The notes beneath the pieces are model-generated. The model was not told the origin of the DNA. It made no database searches and was given only the letters and a program-made list of their open reading frames with translations. The position numbers and the translations under genes are program-made. From Enterovirga sp. (GTDB lineage Bacteria; Pseudomonadota; Alphaproteobacteria; Rhizobiales; Beijerinckiaceae), in contig JAQGJZ010000443.1 in the NCBI GenBank assembly GCA_028290385.1, positions 1 through 11,381 on the forward strand: 11,381 nt of DNA, read 5' to 3'. Of the stretch, positions 1 to 6,126 are shown piece by piece. Each line of letters opens with the position of its first letter. Within the stretch, counting starts at the first letter, position 1.

Positions 1-579
1 GGCGCGCCGGAAGACCTCCACCGGGCAGGTGTAGCGCGCATGCGGCATCAGGTCGTTCGGCTCGAAGATCGTCACGGTGCCGGCCGCGAGGTCGTAGCCG
101 GACACGACGATGTGGTGGCCGAAGCCCGTCGGCCCCATCGTGCGATGCTGGTAGGCGAGGCGCGGCGACGTCTTCGCGCCGTACGGCAGCAGGAGGCTGT
201 AATGCACGCCGACCTGCACGGGCAGGCCGCGATCGAGCAACGCCCTGAGCTTGGCCCAGGCGCCATCCCAGCCGTCCTCGTCGTCCTCTTCCCAATGGCC
301 TTCGTAGCCGAGCGCCTTGGGCGTGTATTCCCATACCTCGTGGAAGGGGCCCTTGCCGCCGTTGAACGCGGGCGCTCCCCAGGCGGGGCACCAGCGGAAC
401 GAGAAGCCGTCCCCGGAGGTGCCGTCCGCGAACAGGACGTCCGACTCGCCGTGGAGCCGGAACATCCCGAGGAGGCCCGTGAAGTAGCACCGCCCCGTAT
501 TCGCCGCCTCCGGATAACCTTTCTCGCCGAGCCAGGTCATCGAATAATAGGCGTCGCTATAGGCTTGGATATCCACCAT
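1..579 (-). CDS. Papain-fold (C39-like / BtrH N-terminal-like) protein, partial at window edge
   Basis: The frame is open from an ATG at 579 to base 1, giving 193 residues without a stop, so the C-terminus lies outside the window. The start is supported by GGGAGG at 585-590, 5 nt upstream. There is no signal peptide or membrane segment, so it is probably cytoplasmic. The architecture suggests a papain-like fold: Cys31 (NTGRCYFTGLLG) opens a helix, a gap follows, then GLPVQVGVHYSLLLPYG at 118-134, GFGHHIVVSGYD at 152-163 and EPND at 173-176. That order of nucleophilic Cys, then His (155 or 156), then Asn/Asp matches C39-like peptidases and the N-terminal domain of BtrH, which transfers a gamma-glutamyl-aminoacyl group in butirosin synthesis. 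From this I infer an amidohydrolase or acyltransferase. It lies 23 bp after the alpha/beta hydrolase and is probably cotranscribed with it. Family placement is from motif memory only, and the substrate is unknown. Confidence 0.6.
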   Translation of the reverse strand, partial: MVDIQAYSDAYYSMTWLGEKGYPEAANTGRCYFTGLLGMFRLHGESDVLFADGTSGDGFSFRWCPAWGAPAFNGGKGPFHEVWEYTPKALGYEGHWEEDDEDGWDGAWAKLRALLDRGLPVQVGVHYSLLLPYGAKTSPRLAYQHRTMGPTGFGHHIVVSGYDLAAGTVTIFEPNDLMPHARYTCPVEVFRRA

Positions 580-602
580 GGGGGCCTCCCGTTGCTTGGC
601 GT

Positions 603-1832
603 TCAGATCAGTGGGTTGAGCGCCTTCTTCATCAGCTCGCGCTGATCGATGCCGAAGAGATCGGCCAGCCAGTCCGCCATGAGCTCCTGGCCGATGGTCG
701 GATTGTCGTGCTGGCAGTGCTCGGCACCGGTCTCGTCCTCGTTCACGAAGCGGAGCGTCGCGTTCACGCCCTTTTCGACCGCGTAATCATAGACGCGCTG
801 GGCCTGGCTCACGCCGAGGACGTCGTAGCCGCCATGCACGATCAGATAGGGGCACTTCATGTTCTCGAGCGCGCCCTCGAGCGTGAACGGTGCCGCCTTC
901 GCCATGGCCTCCTTCAGGGTGTTCGTCCCGAAGACCCACTTGATGTGGTCGGCGAGGCCGTGGTTCTCGTCCGCGTTCGACCAGAGGTCCGGGATCGACC
1001 AGATGGCGCCGTGCGAGATGGCCGCTGCGAGCCGCGGCTCGTAGCTGCCCGCGCGCGCCGCGTAATAGCCGCCGAGCGAGGAGCCGCAGACCGCGATCCG
1101 CTTCGGATCGACGTCCGGGCGCGTCTCCAGATAATCGATGCACTTTCCGATCGGCACCTCGCTGTCGTGCCGGGTGGTGATCTTGTGCCGGCGCAGCGTG
1201 CCACCCTGGCCGGGCCCGTCGATCATCAGCACGGAGATGCCGCGCTGCAGGGCGCCATGCGCCTGCATGAACCACATCTCGTCCTTGATGGAATCCAGCC
1301 CGCCCATGCAGATCAGGCAGGGCTGGCGGCCGGTATCGAAGGGCGAGCGGACGAAATAGGCGAAGAGACCCTTGCCCTCTTCGAGATACGGGACCTGCAG
1401 GACCTCACCCTTGGGGTTGAGGTTCTCGAAGAACTTGCGGCTGCAATTCTCCATGTCCGTAAAGGCTTCGAGCCGACGCGGATCCTCGGGCAGCAGCCAG
1501 AATTCGACCTCGCGGTAGTAATCCGCGGCGCGCAGCCAGCAATTCATCGCCGTGCGGATGTGTCCGAGCGCGAATTCGCTGTCGCCCCGCTCCTGGTTGA
1601 AGTCGGCGATGCGCTTCCACTCGCGGTACCAGCTCTCCTTGTCGCCCGGGATCATCCGGCTCGCGGCGAGGAAGCACTCCGACACCGTGCCGCCGCCCTC
1701 CTGCGTCTCGCCGAGCGCGCGGCGGAACTGGTAGCTCATCCAGGGATGGTCGGGCCAATGATGCCAGCCGAAGGGCTGGTAATGCGGTTCCTTCCGATCA
1801 ATGACCTTGTCGATCAACAACTCTTCGGCCAT
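603..1832 (-). CDS. Alpha/beta hydrolase, FrsA / 2,6-dihydropseudooxynicotine hydrolase-like
   Basis: This 409-residue soluble enzyme is close in length to, slightly longer than, the 2,6-dihydropseudooxynicotine hydrolase of nicotine catabolism, a C-C bond hydrolase. A helical cap-like N-terminal part (about 1-145) precedes the alpha/beta-hydrolase core. Visible motifs are CMGGLDSIKDE (175-185, oxyanion-hole region), MIDGPGQGGT (203-212), the nucleophile elbow GSSLGG with Ser252, HGGYD with Asp337, and AEHCQHD with His372 (His375 is the alternative). That is a complete Ser-Asp-His triad. The family hydrolyses esters or C-C bonds next to a carbonyl; which of these applies here cannot be read from sequence. 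The ATG at 1832 has only a weak G-rich stretch upstream (GGGGCGAG on the minus strand). The neighbours are an XRE-cupin regulator upstream and a papain-fold protein downstream. Confidence 0.85.
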   Translation of the reverse strand: MAEELLIDKVIDRKEPHYQPFGWHHWPDHPWMSYQFRRALGETQEGGGTVSECFLAASRMIPGDKESWYREWKRIADFNQERGDSEFALGHIRTAMNCWLRAADYYREVEFWLLPEDPRRLEAFTDMENCSRKFFENLNPKGEVLQVPYLEEGKGLFAYFVRSPFDTGRQPCLICMGGLDSIKDEMWFMQAHGALQRGISVLMIDGPGQGGTLRRHKITTRHDSEVPIGKCIDYLETRPDVDPKRIAVCGSSLGGYYAARAGSYEPRLAAAISHGAIWSIPDLWSNADENHGLADHIKWVFGTNTLKEAMAKAAPFTLEGALENMKCPYLIVHGGYDVLGVSQAQRVYDYAVEKGVNATLRFVNEDETGAEHCQHDNPTIGQELMADWLADLFGIDQRELMKKALNPLI

Positions 1833-1866
1833 CTCGCCCCGGCTTGTTCTGTTACGATCGGGCCGA

Positions 1867-1895
1867 GGTTAGCTGACTTGAAAGCGCTTGAACAA
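1867..1895 (-). promoter_or_regulatory. Candidate promoter with LacI-operator-like palindrome
   Basis: Reading the minus strand, TTGTTC (1895-1890, preceded by C) and CTAACC (1872-1867) are 17 nt apart. This resembles the alphaproteobacterial sigma-70 pattern CTTGAC-N17-CTATAT and would give a leader of about 28 nt before the hydrolase start at 1832. The spacer contains TGAAAGCGCTTGAA (1879-1892), with the perfect 8-mer palindrome AAGCGCTT and 12 of 14 matches to the LacI/cre-type operator pattern. The CTTGAA half is also directly repeated with a 4-nt gap. A repressor bound here would block the promoter. Just upstream, GGCGCC arms (1913-1919 and 1935-1941) could form a hairpin after the regulator gene. 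All of this is read by eye. Confidence 0.3.
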
Positions 1896-1949
1896 GAAGA
1901 AAGTCGGGTCAAGGCGCCGCTTTTTTGAAACGCCCGGCGCCGCGGTTGC

Positions 1950-2576
1950 CTAGAAGCTGGCCGGCGTATTCACAAAGATGATGCGGGCCTCGACGGTGCC
2001 GATGTTGCGGTACCCGTGCGGTGTGTCGGACCGGAAGTAGAACGAGTCGCCCGGGTGCAGCGCGAAGGCGCGCTCGCCGAGCCTGAGCTCGATCGAGCCC
2101 TCGATGACATAGCCCACCTCCTCGCCCTGGTGGCTGATGAGCCCGTCCGTGCTGCCGCCCACCGCGACCACATGGATGTTGCCCTGCAGGAGGTTGCCGG
2201 GCGCATACGGCACCAGCCGCTCCATCCGGATGCCCTCGCCGCGGCGGATCGGGTCGATCTCCGCGATGATCCGGCTCCCGCTCCGGAATACGACCTCGGA
2301 GGATCCGGCAGCATCCGCGAACAGCCAGCCGAGCGTCAGCCCGAGCGCGTCGCAGACCCGGTGCAGGAGGTTCAGCGAGGGCTCGAAGCGATCGTTCTCG
2401 AGTTTTGAGATCAGGCTTTCCGAGCAGCCGGCCGCGGCCGCGACGTCCTTCAGCCGGATGCCCTGCGCCAGGCGGGAATGCCGGAGCCGCGTTCCGATGC
2501 TGACCCGAACCGCCTGCGCGGGCCCCTCAGGGGGCTCGACGAGCTTCGCCACGGTGCCCATGTCCTGTTCTACCAA
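1950..2576 (-). CDS. XRE-family transcriptional regulator with C-terminal cupin sensor domain
   Basis: This 208-residue DNA-binding protein belongs to the two-domain HTH-cupin group exemplified by PuuR-type regulators. Residues 28-86 form a lambda-repressor-like helix-turn-helix (GTRLRHSRLAQGIRLKDVA, then CSESLISKLENDRFEPSLN and LLHRVCDALGLTLGWLF). Residues about 132-205 form a cupin barrel with GEEVGYVIEGSIEL, HPGDSFYFRSDTPHGYRN and His149, Glu152/153 and His187 as likely metal or ligand contacts. In this family the cupin senses a small molecule and tunes repression of adjacent catabolic genes. It sits between the flavin oxidoreductase (147 bp upstream) and the hydrolase (117 bp downstream) on the same strand, so it probably controls both. 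The start is ambiguous: TTG at 2576 has a weak GGGA upstream, while ATG at 2561 gives 203 residues and the same domains. Confidence 0.9.
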   Translation of the reverse strand: MVEQDMGTVAKLVEPPEGPAQAVRVSIGTRLRHSRLAQGIRLKDVAAAAGCSESLISKLENDRFEPSLNLLHRVCDALGLTLGWLFADAAGSSEVVFRSGSRIIAEIDPIRRGEGIRMERLVPYAPGNLLQGNIHVVAVGGSTDGLISHQGEEVGYVIEGSIELRLGERAFALHPGDSFYFRSDTPHGYRNIGTVEARIIFVNTPASF

Positions 2577-2722
2577 GCGCCGTGTCCCGGCACCAGGGCA
2601 GGGCGGGCGGCTGCGGCCGTGTCATGCTGCCCTCGCGGCCGGGCGCCAAGAGCGCGGCCGGCGCCCGTCCCAAGCCGGACCGTGACGGTGATGGCGCGCC
2701 CATCGCCCGCGTGGCAGCATCC

Positions 2723-4096
2723 TCAGAGCTGCCCGTCTTCGCCCCAGCTCTCCAGCAGCGCGCGATAGCTTGGGTCCCCGTAGCGGGAGGGCAGAAAGGC
2801 CGGCGCGTAATCGGGCAGGGGTTTTCCGAGAACGTGGCTCGCGGCGAGCTCTCCCCCGGCGCAGGCCGCCATCACGCCGAACCCCGAATACGCGCAGGAC
2901 ACGTAGGCGCCTTCGACGGGGAGGGGGCCGATCAGGGGCCGGTTTTCCACCGTCCGGCTGTAATAGCCGCCGTCGACATAGGGCCGGAAGCTCCTGGCAT
3001 CATAGGCCTTGAGCCCCGGCACCATGGTGGCCATGCCGCGCAGCGCGATCTCGGCATAATGCTCGGGCTCGGCAAGCGGGAAGACCGGTTCGGCCAGGGC
3101 CTGCCCATGCTGGTTGAAGAGGATCATGGTCGTGCCCGCGCCCTCCGGCCGCCCATGCACGCCCGCCGGGAAGGGGCCGAGCAGCCAGGCCGCGGAAGAA
3201 TCCTCGGCGAGAGCCGCCCGCTCGTCCTCGGTCCAGGGCAAATGCTGCGCGTCGAGCCAGATCAGCATCGGGGCCTCGCGCGGCAGGCCGCCGAGCGGAT
3301 CGGGAAAGCTCACCTTGAAATGGGGCTCCGCCACGATCGGCAGGTCGTCGATGCCGAGCATGCGGGTGAGCCCGGTCTGCAGCGGGCCGCCCGCCAGGAC
3401 GACATGCGTCGCCTCGATCCGGAGCGGCCCGCTGTCCTGATCGACCTGCACGGCGGAGACCCGGCCGCCCGCCGTCTCGAAGGCGACGACGCGCCCGCGC
3501 ACAAATCGTACGCCCCGGGCCCGCGACGCCTCCAGCATGACCATTCCGAGCTGCTGCGCACTGAGCCAGCCCGCGCGCCGGGCATGCACCACGGCAACCG
3601 TCTCGGGCGCGAGATAGGCGAAGTGCTGGCGGATGAGGCGCGGGTCGGTGATCACGTCCGCCCCGCTCAGCGGCAGGTCATAGCCCCGCTCGGGGGAGGG
3701 CAGGTAGGTGCTACCGCGGCTCTCGTGCCAGCGCGCGGGCCCGCCCCCGCGGGCTTCCGCCGAGTTCGCCATCTCGGCGAGGAACGGGATCTTGGCTGCG
3801 TCCGTGGTCGCGAAGGCATAGCCGCGGCGGTTCAGGTTGATGCGGTTGCCCGTCTCGCGCGCGATCGCCTCCATGAGGTCGATGCTGCGGTTCATGAAGT
3901 CGGTCATGGCCCGGTCGGGACCGGGCCACCAGTTGCGGTAGGCTTCGGTCGACTTGTCGGACGTGAGCGAGAGGGGATGCCCCGCATCGACGAGGAGGAC
4001 ATCCGCGCCCTCATGCGCGCGCGCGACGTGATAGGCGGCCGCGATTCCGGCGAGCCCCGCCCCACAGACGACCACTTTGGGAGATGAAGGCAGCAT
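2723..4096 (-). CDS. FAD-dependent oxidoreductase, DAO / glycine-D-amino-acid oxidase family
   Basis: This is a 457-residue cytoplasmic flavoenzyme. Family members oxidise the C-N bond of amino acids or N-methylated amines such as sarcosine. The N-terminal Rossmann motif VVVCGAGLAGIAAAYHVA (8-25) is followed by acidic Asp37 in VLLVDAGH, which should hold the ADP ribose. A second FAD contact, HVVLAGGPLQTGL, lies at 231-243. The C-terminal flavin segment is YYSRTVENRPLIGPLPVEG (378-396) followed by SGFGVMAACAGGELAA (404-419). STEAYRNWWPGPDRAM (49-64) is a likely substrate-side signature near the flavin. I chose the ATG at 4096 because it is 7 residues before the Rossmann strand. The frame stays open to 4405, but that extension runs antisense through tRNA-Ser and is not protein. 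The Shine-Dalgarno sequence is weak. The substrate is unknown, but the neighbouring hydrolases suggest a shared pathway. Confidence 0.88.
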   Translation of the reverse strand: MLPSSPKVVVCGAGLAGIAAAYHVARAHEGADVLLVDAGHPLSLTSDKSTEAYRNWWPGPDRAMTDFMNRSIDLMEAIARETGNRINLNRRGYAFATTDAAKIPFLAEMANSAEARGGGPARWHESRGSTYLPSPERGYDLPLSGADVITDPRLIRQHFAYLAPETVAVVHARRAGWLSAQQLGMVMLEASRARGVRFVRGRVVAFETAGGRVSAVQVDQDSGPLRIEATHVVLAGGPLQTGLTRMLGIDDLPIVAEPHFKVSFPDPLGGLPREAPMLIWLDAQHLPWTEDERAALAEDSSAAWLLGPFPAGVHGRPEGAGTTMILFNQHGQALAEPVFPLAEPEHYAEIALRGMATMVPGLKAYDARSFRPYVDGGYYSRTVENRPLIGPLPVEGAYVSCAYSGFGVMAACAGGELAASHVLGKPLPDYAPAFLPSRYGDPSYRALLESWGEDGQL

Positions 4097-4192
4097 GGCG
4101 CAGGCCGGAGCTCGGATGGTCGAGACCTGAGCGGTCCAGCCCGCGCCGTCAACGGGCGCGCCGCAGCCGCACAGACGGGGCCGTGTTGCGCG

Positions 4193-4221
4193 TTGACGCG
4201 GCCGGCCGGCAGGCGCTACAG
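4193..4221 (+). promoter_or_regulatory. Candidate promoter for tRNA-Ser
   Basis: TTGACG (4193-4198) and CTACAG (4216-4221) are separated by exactly 17 nt, close to the alphaproteobacterial housekeeping pattern TTGAC-N17-CTATAT. The predicted start near 4228 would give a precursor leader of about 87 nt before the mature tRNA. GTCAACG at 4148-4154 and CGTTGAC at 4191-4197 form separated inverted arms, so a TTGAC box faces each way in this divergent region. I found no convincing -10 element for the divergent flavoenzyme gene. Confidence 0.45.
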
Positions 4222-4314
4222 AGGCGCCCTGCGAGACGTTGGATAGCAATTCGGTCGCAACCCGGGCTTCAACCACCCTGGCGAGCCGCTGAATCCGCAA
4301 CGACCCGATGGCTT

Positions 4315-4404
4315 GGAGAGGTGGCAGAGTGGTTGAATGCACCGCACTCGAAATGCGGCATGCCTGCAAGGGCATCGGGGGTTCGAATCCCCCCCTCTCC
4401 GCCA
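4315..4404 (+). tRNA. tRNA-Ser (anticodon CGA)
   Basis: This is a complete class II tRNA of 90 nt including the encoded CCA. The acceptor arms GGAGAGG (4315-4321) and CCTCTCC (4394-4400) pair perfectly and are followed by discriminator G4401 and CCA 4402-4404. The anticodon stem CCGCA/TGCGG (4342-4346, 4354-4358) holds the loop CTCGAAA, with anticodon CGA at 4349-4351, which reads UCG. The long variable arm typical of tRNA-Ser is present as TGCC-TGCAAG-GGCA. The T arm is GGGGG-TTCGAAT-CCCCC. Serine tRNA 3' ends are frequent integration sites for islands and prophages, and the DNA after this gene is eroded and gene-poor. Confidence 0.97.
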
Positions 4405-4415
4405 CTCACTGTAGG

Positions 4416-4442
4416 TAAGCGCTTGCATCGCTTAGGTTTTTT
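4416..4442 (+). terminator. Rho-independent terminator of tRNA-Ser
   Basis: The perfect 6-bp stem TAAGCG (4416-4421) / CGCTTA (4429-4434) encloses a 7-nt loop and is followed by GG and six T residues (4437-4442). It begins 12 nt after the tRNA CCA end. The stem is short, but its position and U-tract are convincing. Confidence 0.7.
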
Positions 4443-4968
4443 GGTGCAGGCTTAGATCTCGACCCTCATTCGAGCCCACATTCGTTCTCGCATTGAGGCC
4501 ACCCGTACCAAACCGAACCGGACGTTCTTAAGTTGGTGCGCTTCTCCACAGCGTTGTTGCCGACGGGCCGCGTCTAATCGCGCCATGGACCCGATTAGAG
4601 AATTGGAGATCCGTCCCGACAAGACGCGGCTGAGCTTGATCACTTGAAGAAGCTCGATCTCCCTCAGGGGCTCACGCTGCACTGACTGATCAATTCCGCA
4701 GCTAAGCCTGACCTCGTCCGATCCGGCGCGAGTAGCCTGTGAGCAGCCGCCTATCTTTGCGACACGTTCGACCTAGACGAGGCTTCGGTAGTATCCGAAT
4801 TCGCCTCGCTCTTCTCGCTAATTCAACTTGCTTCTCCGGCTTTGATGCGCCGGGCAATCGGAGCAGGACGAAGGCTTACCTGTCCGTAGCTTGACGCTAG
4901 GGTCTCAAGCTATGAGACCGCCGGTGAGGCGCATGCTATCCTCGAGCAAAGGAGAAGGAGGCCGTTAC
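4443..4968. other. Gene-poor stretch after tRNA-Ser, no intact gene
   Basis: I see no intact gene in these 526 bases, and the GC content is visibly lower than in the left half. There is one short plus-strand scrap after a TAG (frame ending at TGA 4684) with the protein-like sequence AELDHLKKLDLPQGLTLH; I do not recognise it. GGTCTCA (4901-4907) and TGAGACC (4913-4919) form a perfect 7-bp inverted repeat with a 5-nt loop, about 50 bp upstream of the small broken gene. It could be an operator or an RNA hairpin. The segment is probably the decayed remainder of inserted DNA. Confidence 0.5.
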
Positions 4969-5206
4969 GTGGGCCACAACGATCATATCGACTTCGAATT
5001 TCACGAGCGCATCCAGGACCTTGTAGACAAAGGTGACCTCGAAGAGGGCACGCCAGCCTACGGAGTAGCCCAGCAGGTTATTCATTCGGGCTTCGAGACG
5101 CTCACGCCGAAGCAGCGCACCTTACAACGCCGTGGTGGGGCCTGCACTCACCCGACAGGCAGAACGATGGCGCATGAACGAGATATTGAACTCGGCCGAG
5201 CCCTAG
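4969..5206 (+). pseudogene. Small conserved-type hypothetical protein, frameshifted near codon 51
   Basis: A GTG at 4969 sits 7 nt after a very strong ribosome binding site (GGAGG at 4957-4961 within GGAGAAGGAGG). It opens a frame reading GHNDHIDFEFHERIQDLVDK, then GDLEEGTPAYGVAQQVIHSG and FETLTPKQRT. After Thr51 this frame drifts into low-quality sequence. The overlapping frame from TAC at 5123 instead continues as YNAVVGPALTRQAERWRMNE and ILNSAEP, ending at TAG 5204-5206. Joining the two gives a smooth acidic, helical protein of about 79 residues, consistent with loss of two bases (or gain of one) around 5119-5123. The shape matches small cytoplasmic orphan proteins I associate with Methylobacterium; no function is known to me. 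It could be a true pseudogene or a sequencing error. Programmed frameshifting is unlikely because no slippery heptamer is visible. Confidence 0.6.
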
Positions 5207-5226
5207 CTTGAAGGGGGCAGGAACTT

Positions 5227-5319
5227 GTGGGCGCTGAACGGGGCGCTACGAAGCGGCTGCGGCAGGAAGCCGGCGTGGACGGGATGTTGGCAATCAACGA
5301 GAACGGGGCCTGGCGCTGA
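5227..5319 (+). CDS. Possible 30-residue open reading frame
   Basis: A GTG at 5227 preceded by GGGGGCAGGAACTT opens a short frame to TGA 5317-5319, reading MGAERGATKRLRQEAGVDGM then LAINENGAWR. The composition is more protein-like than the overlapping frames, and it begins 20 bp after the frameshifted gene. It may be a real small protein, or the surviving end of a decayed gene. I recognise no family. Confidence 0.2.
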   Translation: MGAERGATKRLRQEAGVDGMLAINENGAWR

Positions 5320-5348
5320 CCGCCCAAACCGGCGGACTCCGGCTTCGC

Positions 5349-5510
5349 TCAGCGGGCGCTCGGGTCGCCGCGACCGGCAGGTTGGCCGAGGCTGCGTAAC
5401 TCGCTGGAGGAAATGAACGGGATTGCGTCAAGCAGCTTCTCTAGACGGTGACGGTGAGTCTTGTTGATGAACACAATGGGCTCAGAGCGGACAGATGATC
5501 GCAGCGGGAC
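5349..5510 (-). pseudogene. Orphan reading-frame scrap, unidentified
   Basis: A 53-codon minus-strand frame between stops, with no good start codon, reads EPIVFINKTHRHRLEKLLDA and then IPFISSSELRSLGQP before running out. The central part has the amphipathic, balanced composition of genuine protein rather than antisense noise. Its upstream end overlaps the IS5-type transposase relic (5482-5610) in another frame, so it is probably a fragment left by the same insertion and decay. I do not recognise the parent gene. Confidence 0.25.
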
Positions 5511-5610
5511 TCACCCGGCGATCGTCCACCCGCTCCTTGTCCCGGGTATCCGGCGGCAGGTGCGGCGCGATCGTGGCAAACTGCTCGTCTGTCAGCCAAA
5601 ATCGATCCGC
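5482..5610 (-). mobile_element. IS5-family transposase relic (N-terminal fragment only)
   Basis: Read on the minus strand, the frame gives ADRFWLTDEQFATIAPHLPP then DTRDKERVDDRRVSPAAII before a TGA at 5482-5484. This matches the conserved N-terminus of IS5-group (IS427/IS1031-like) transposases, whose usual form is close to LTDEQWARIAPLLP followed by DDRRVISGI and a helix-rich region. Only about 40 residues remain. There is no DDE catalytic domain and no start codon, and I see no terminal inverted repeats, so the element is dead. It records past transposition in this segment. The frame continues upstream into GC-rich sequence shared with the end of the membrane protein gene. Confidence 0.75.
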
Positions 5611-5921
5611 CCGCCCCTCCCTGAGGTGCCGTGAATCACACCCGGCCAGCCCGCGCCAGCGTGATGGGTCCAGACCCTAAGTAGGTCCCTCGTAGCAGCG
5701 ACGGCGAGTACTGCTGCGATCGGCCAGGACAAAATGGCTGCTACAGCAACCCCGACCGGGGCCATGATCCACCATCTCCAGGCCAAGACTCTCGTCAACC
5801 TGAGTACGACGAGGATCGCTTCAACGGCGACCAGCCCGGGTACGACCGATGCAACCGCGATACCAACGAAGACCGGCCCCGTCGTTTCATTCATCCAAGG
5901 GCAGCGAGCGCTGATCACCAT
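5592..5921 (-). CDS. Small two-helix integral membrane protein of unknown function
   Basis: This 109-residue protein has two strongly hydrophobic segments, residues about 16-41 (GPVFVGIAVASVVPGLVAVE onward) and about 49-78 (WRWWIMAPVGVAVAAILSWP onward), joined by a short basic turn (RLTRVLAWR). It should lie in the inner membrane. The ATG at 5921 is preceded by GGAGG with 6 nt spacing, the strongest evidence that it is expressed; the internal ATG at 5894 has no such site. The last 15 or so residues are Gly/Arg-rich and overlap the edge of the IS5-type transposase relic in another frame, so the native C-terminus may have been replaced. No family is recognised. Confidence 0.6.
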   Translation of the reverse strand: MVISARCPWMNETTGPVFVGIAVASVVPGLVAVEAILVVLRLTRVLAWRWWIMAPVGVAVAAILSWPIAAVLAVAATRDLLRVWTHHAGAGWPGVIHGTSGRGGRIDFG

Positions 5922-6126
5922 CTGAAACCTCCGATACAGCCCAATCCGCGACGACGCCGGTGAATTTATTGCGCCATCATCGGCTAGACGGTGGTCCGAA
6001 TTCTACGAACATTGACAAGTAAACTACCGGTTTCTCTGGGCGACGTTGTCATTTCGCGCTGGACGCCTTTTTAAGTCATAATGAGCTTCACTCAGAAAAG
6101 ATAATCCTTGCAATTGGCCTGAAATA
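5922..6126. other. AT-richer divergent intergenic region
   Basis: This is the least GC-rich stretch of the window, between the minus-strand membrane protein gene and the plus-strand phasin. It should hold both promoters. TTGACA (6012-6017) and TTGTCA near 6047 resemble -35 boxes, and CATAAT and GATAAT (6100-6105) resemble -10 boxes, but no pair has standard 16-18 nt spacing. I therefore do not assign a promoter. No GGAAC box of an EcfG stress promoter is present. Confidence 0.4.

Noticed and set aside
708-1928. Long plus-strand reading frame (406 codons)
   Set aside because: Antisense to the alpha/beta hydrolase, with Arg/Ala/Val-rich composition and no domain motif; a shadow frame of GC-rich coding DNA.
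2582-4087. Long plus-strand reading frame (501 codons)
   Set aside because: Antisense to the flavoenzyme, which has clear FAD motifs; its composition is typical antisense noise (many His, Arg, Gly).
4452-4682. Minus-strand 76-codon frame after tRNA-Ser
   Set aside because: No ribosome binding site, no recognisable motif, and it lies in eroded DNA.
5225-5416. Plus-strand 63-codon frame from TTG
   Set aside because: Trp/Arg/Gly/Cys-rich low-quality translation; the overlapping 30-codon frame is more protein-like.
5482-5610. Complete insertion sequence
   Set aside because: Only the transposase N-terminus survives; no catalytic domain and no terminal inverted repeats could be found around it.
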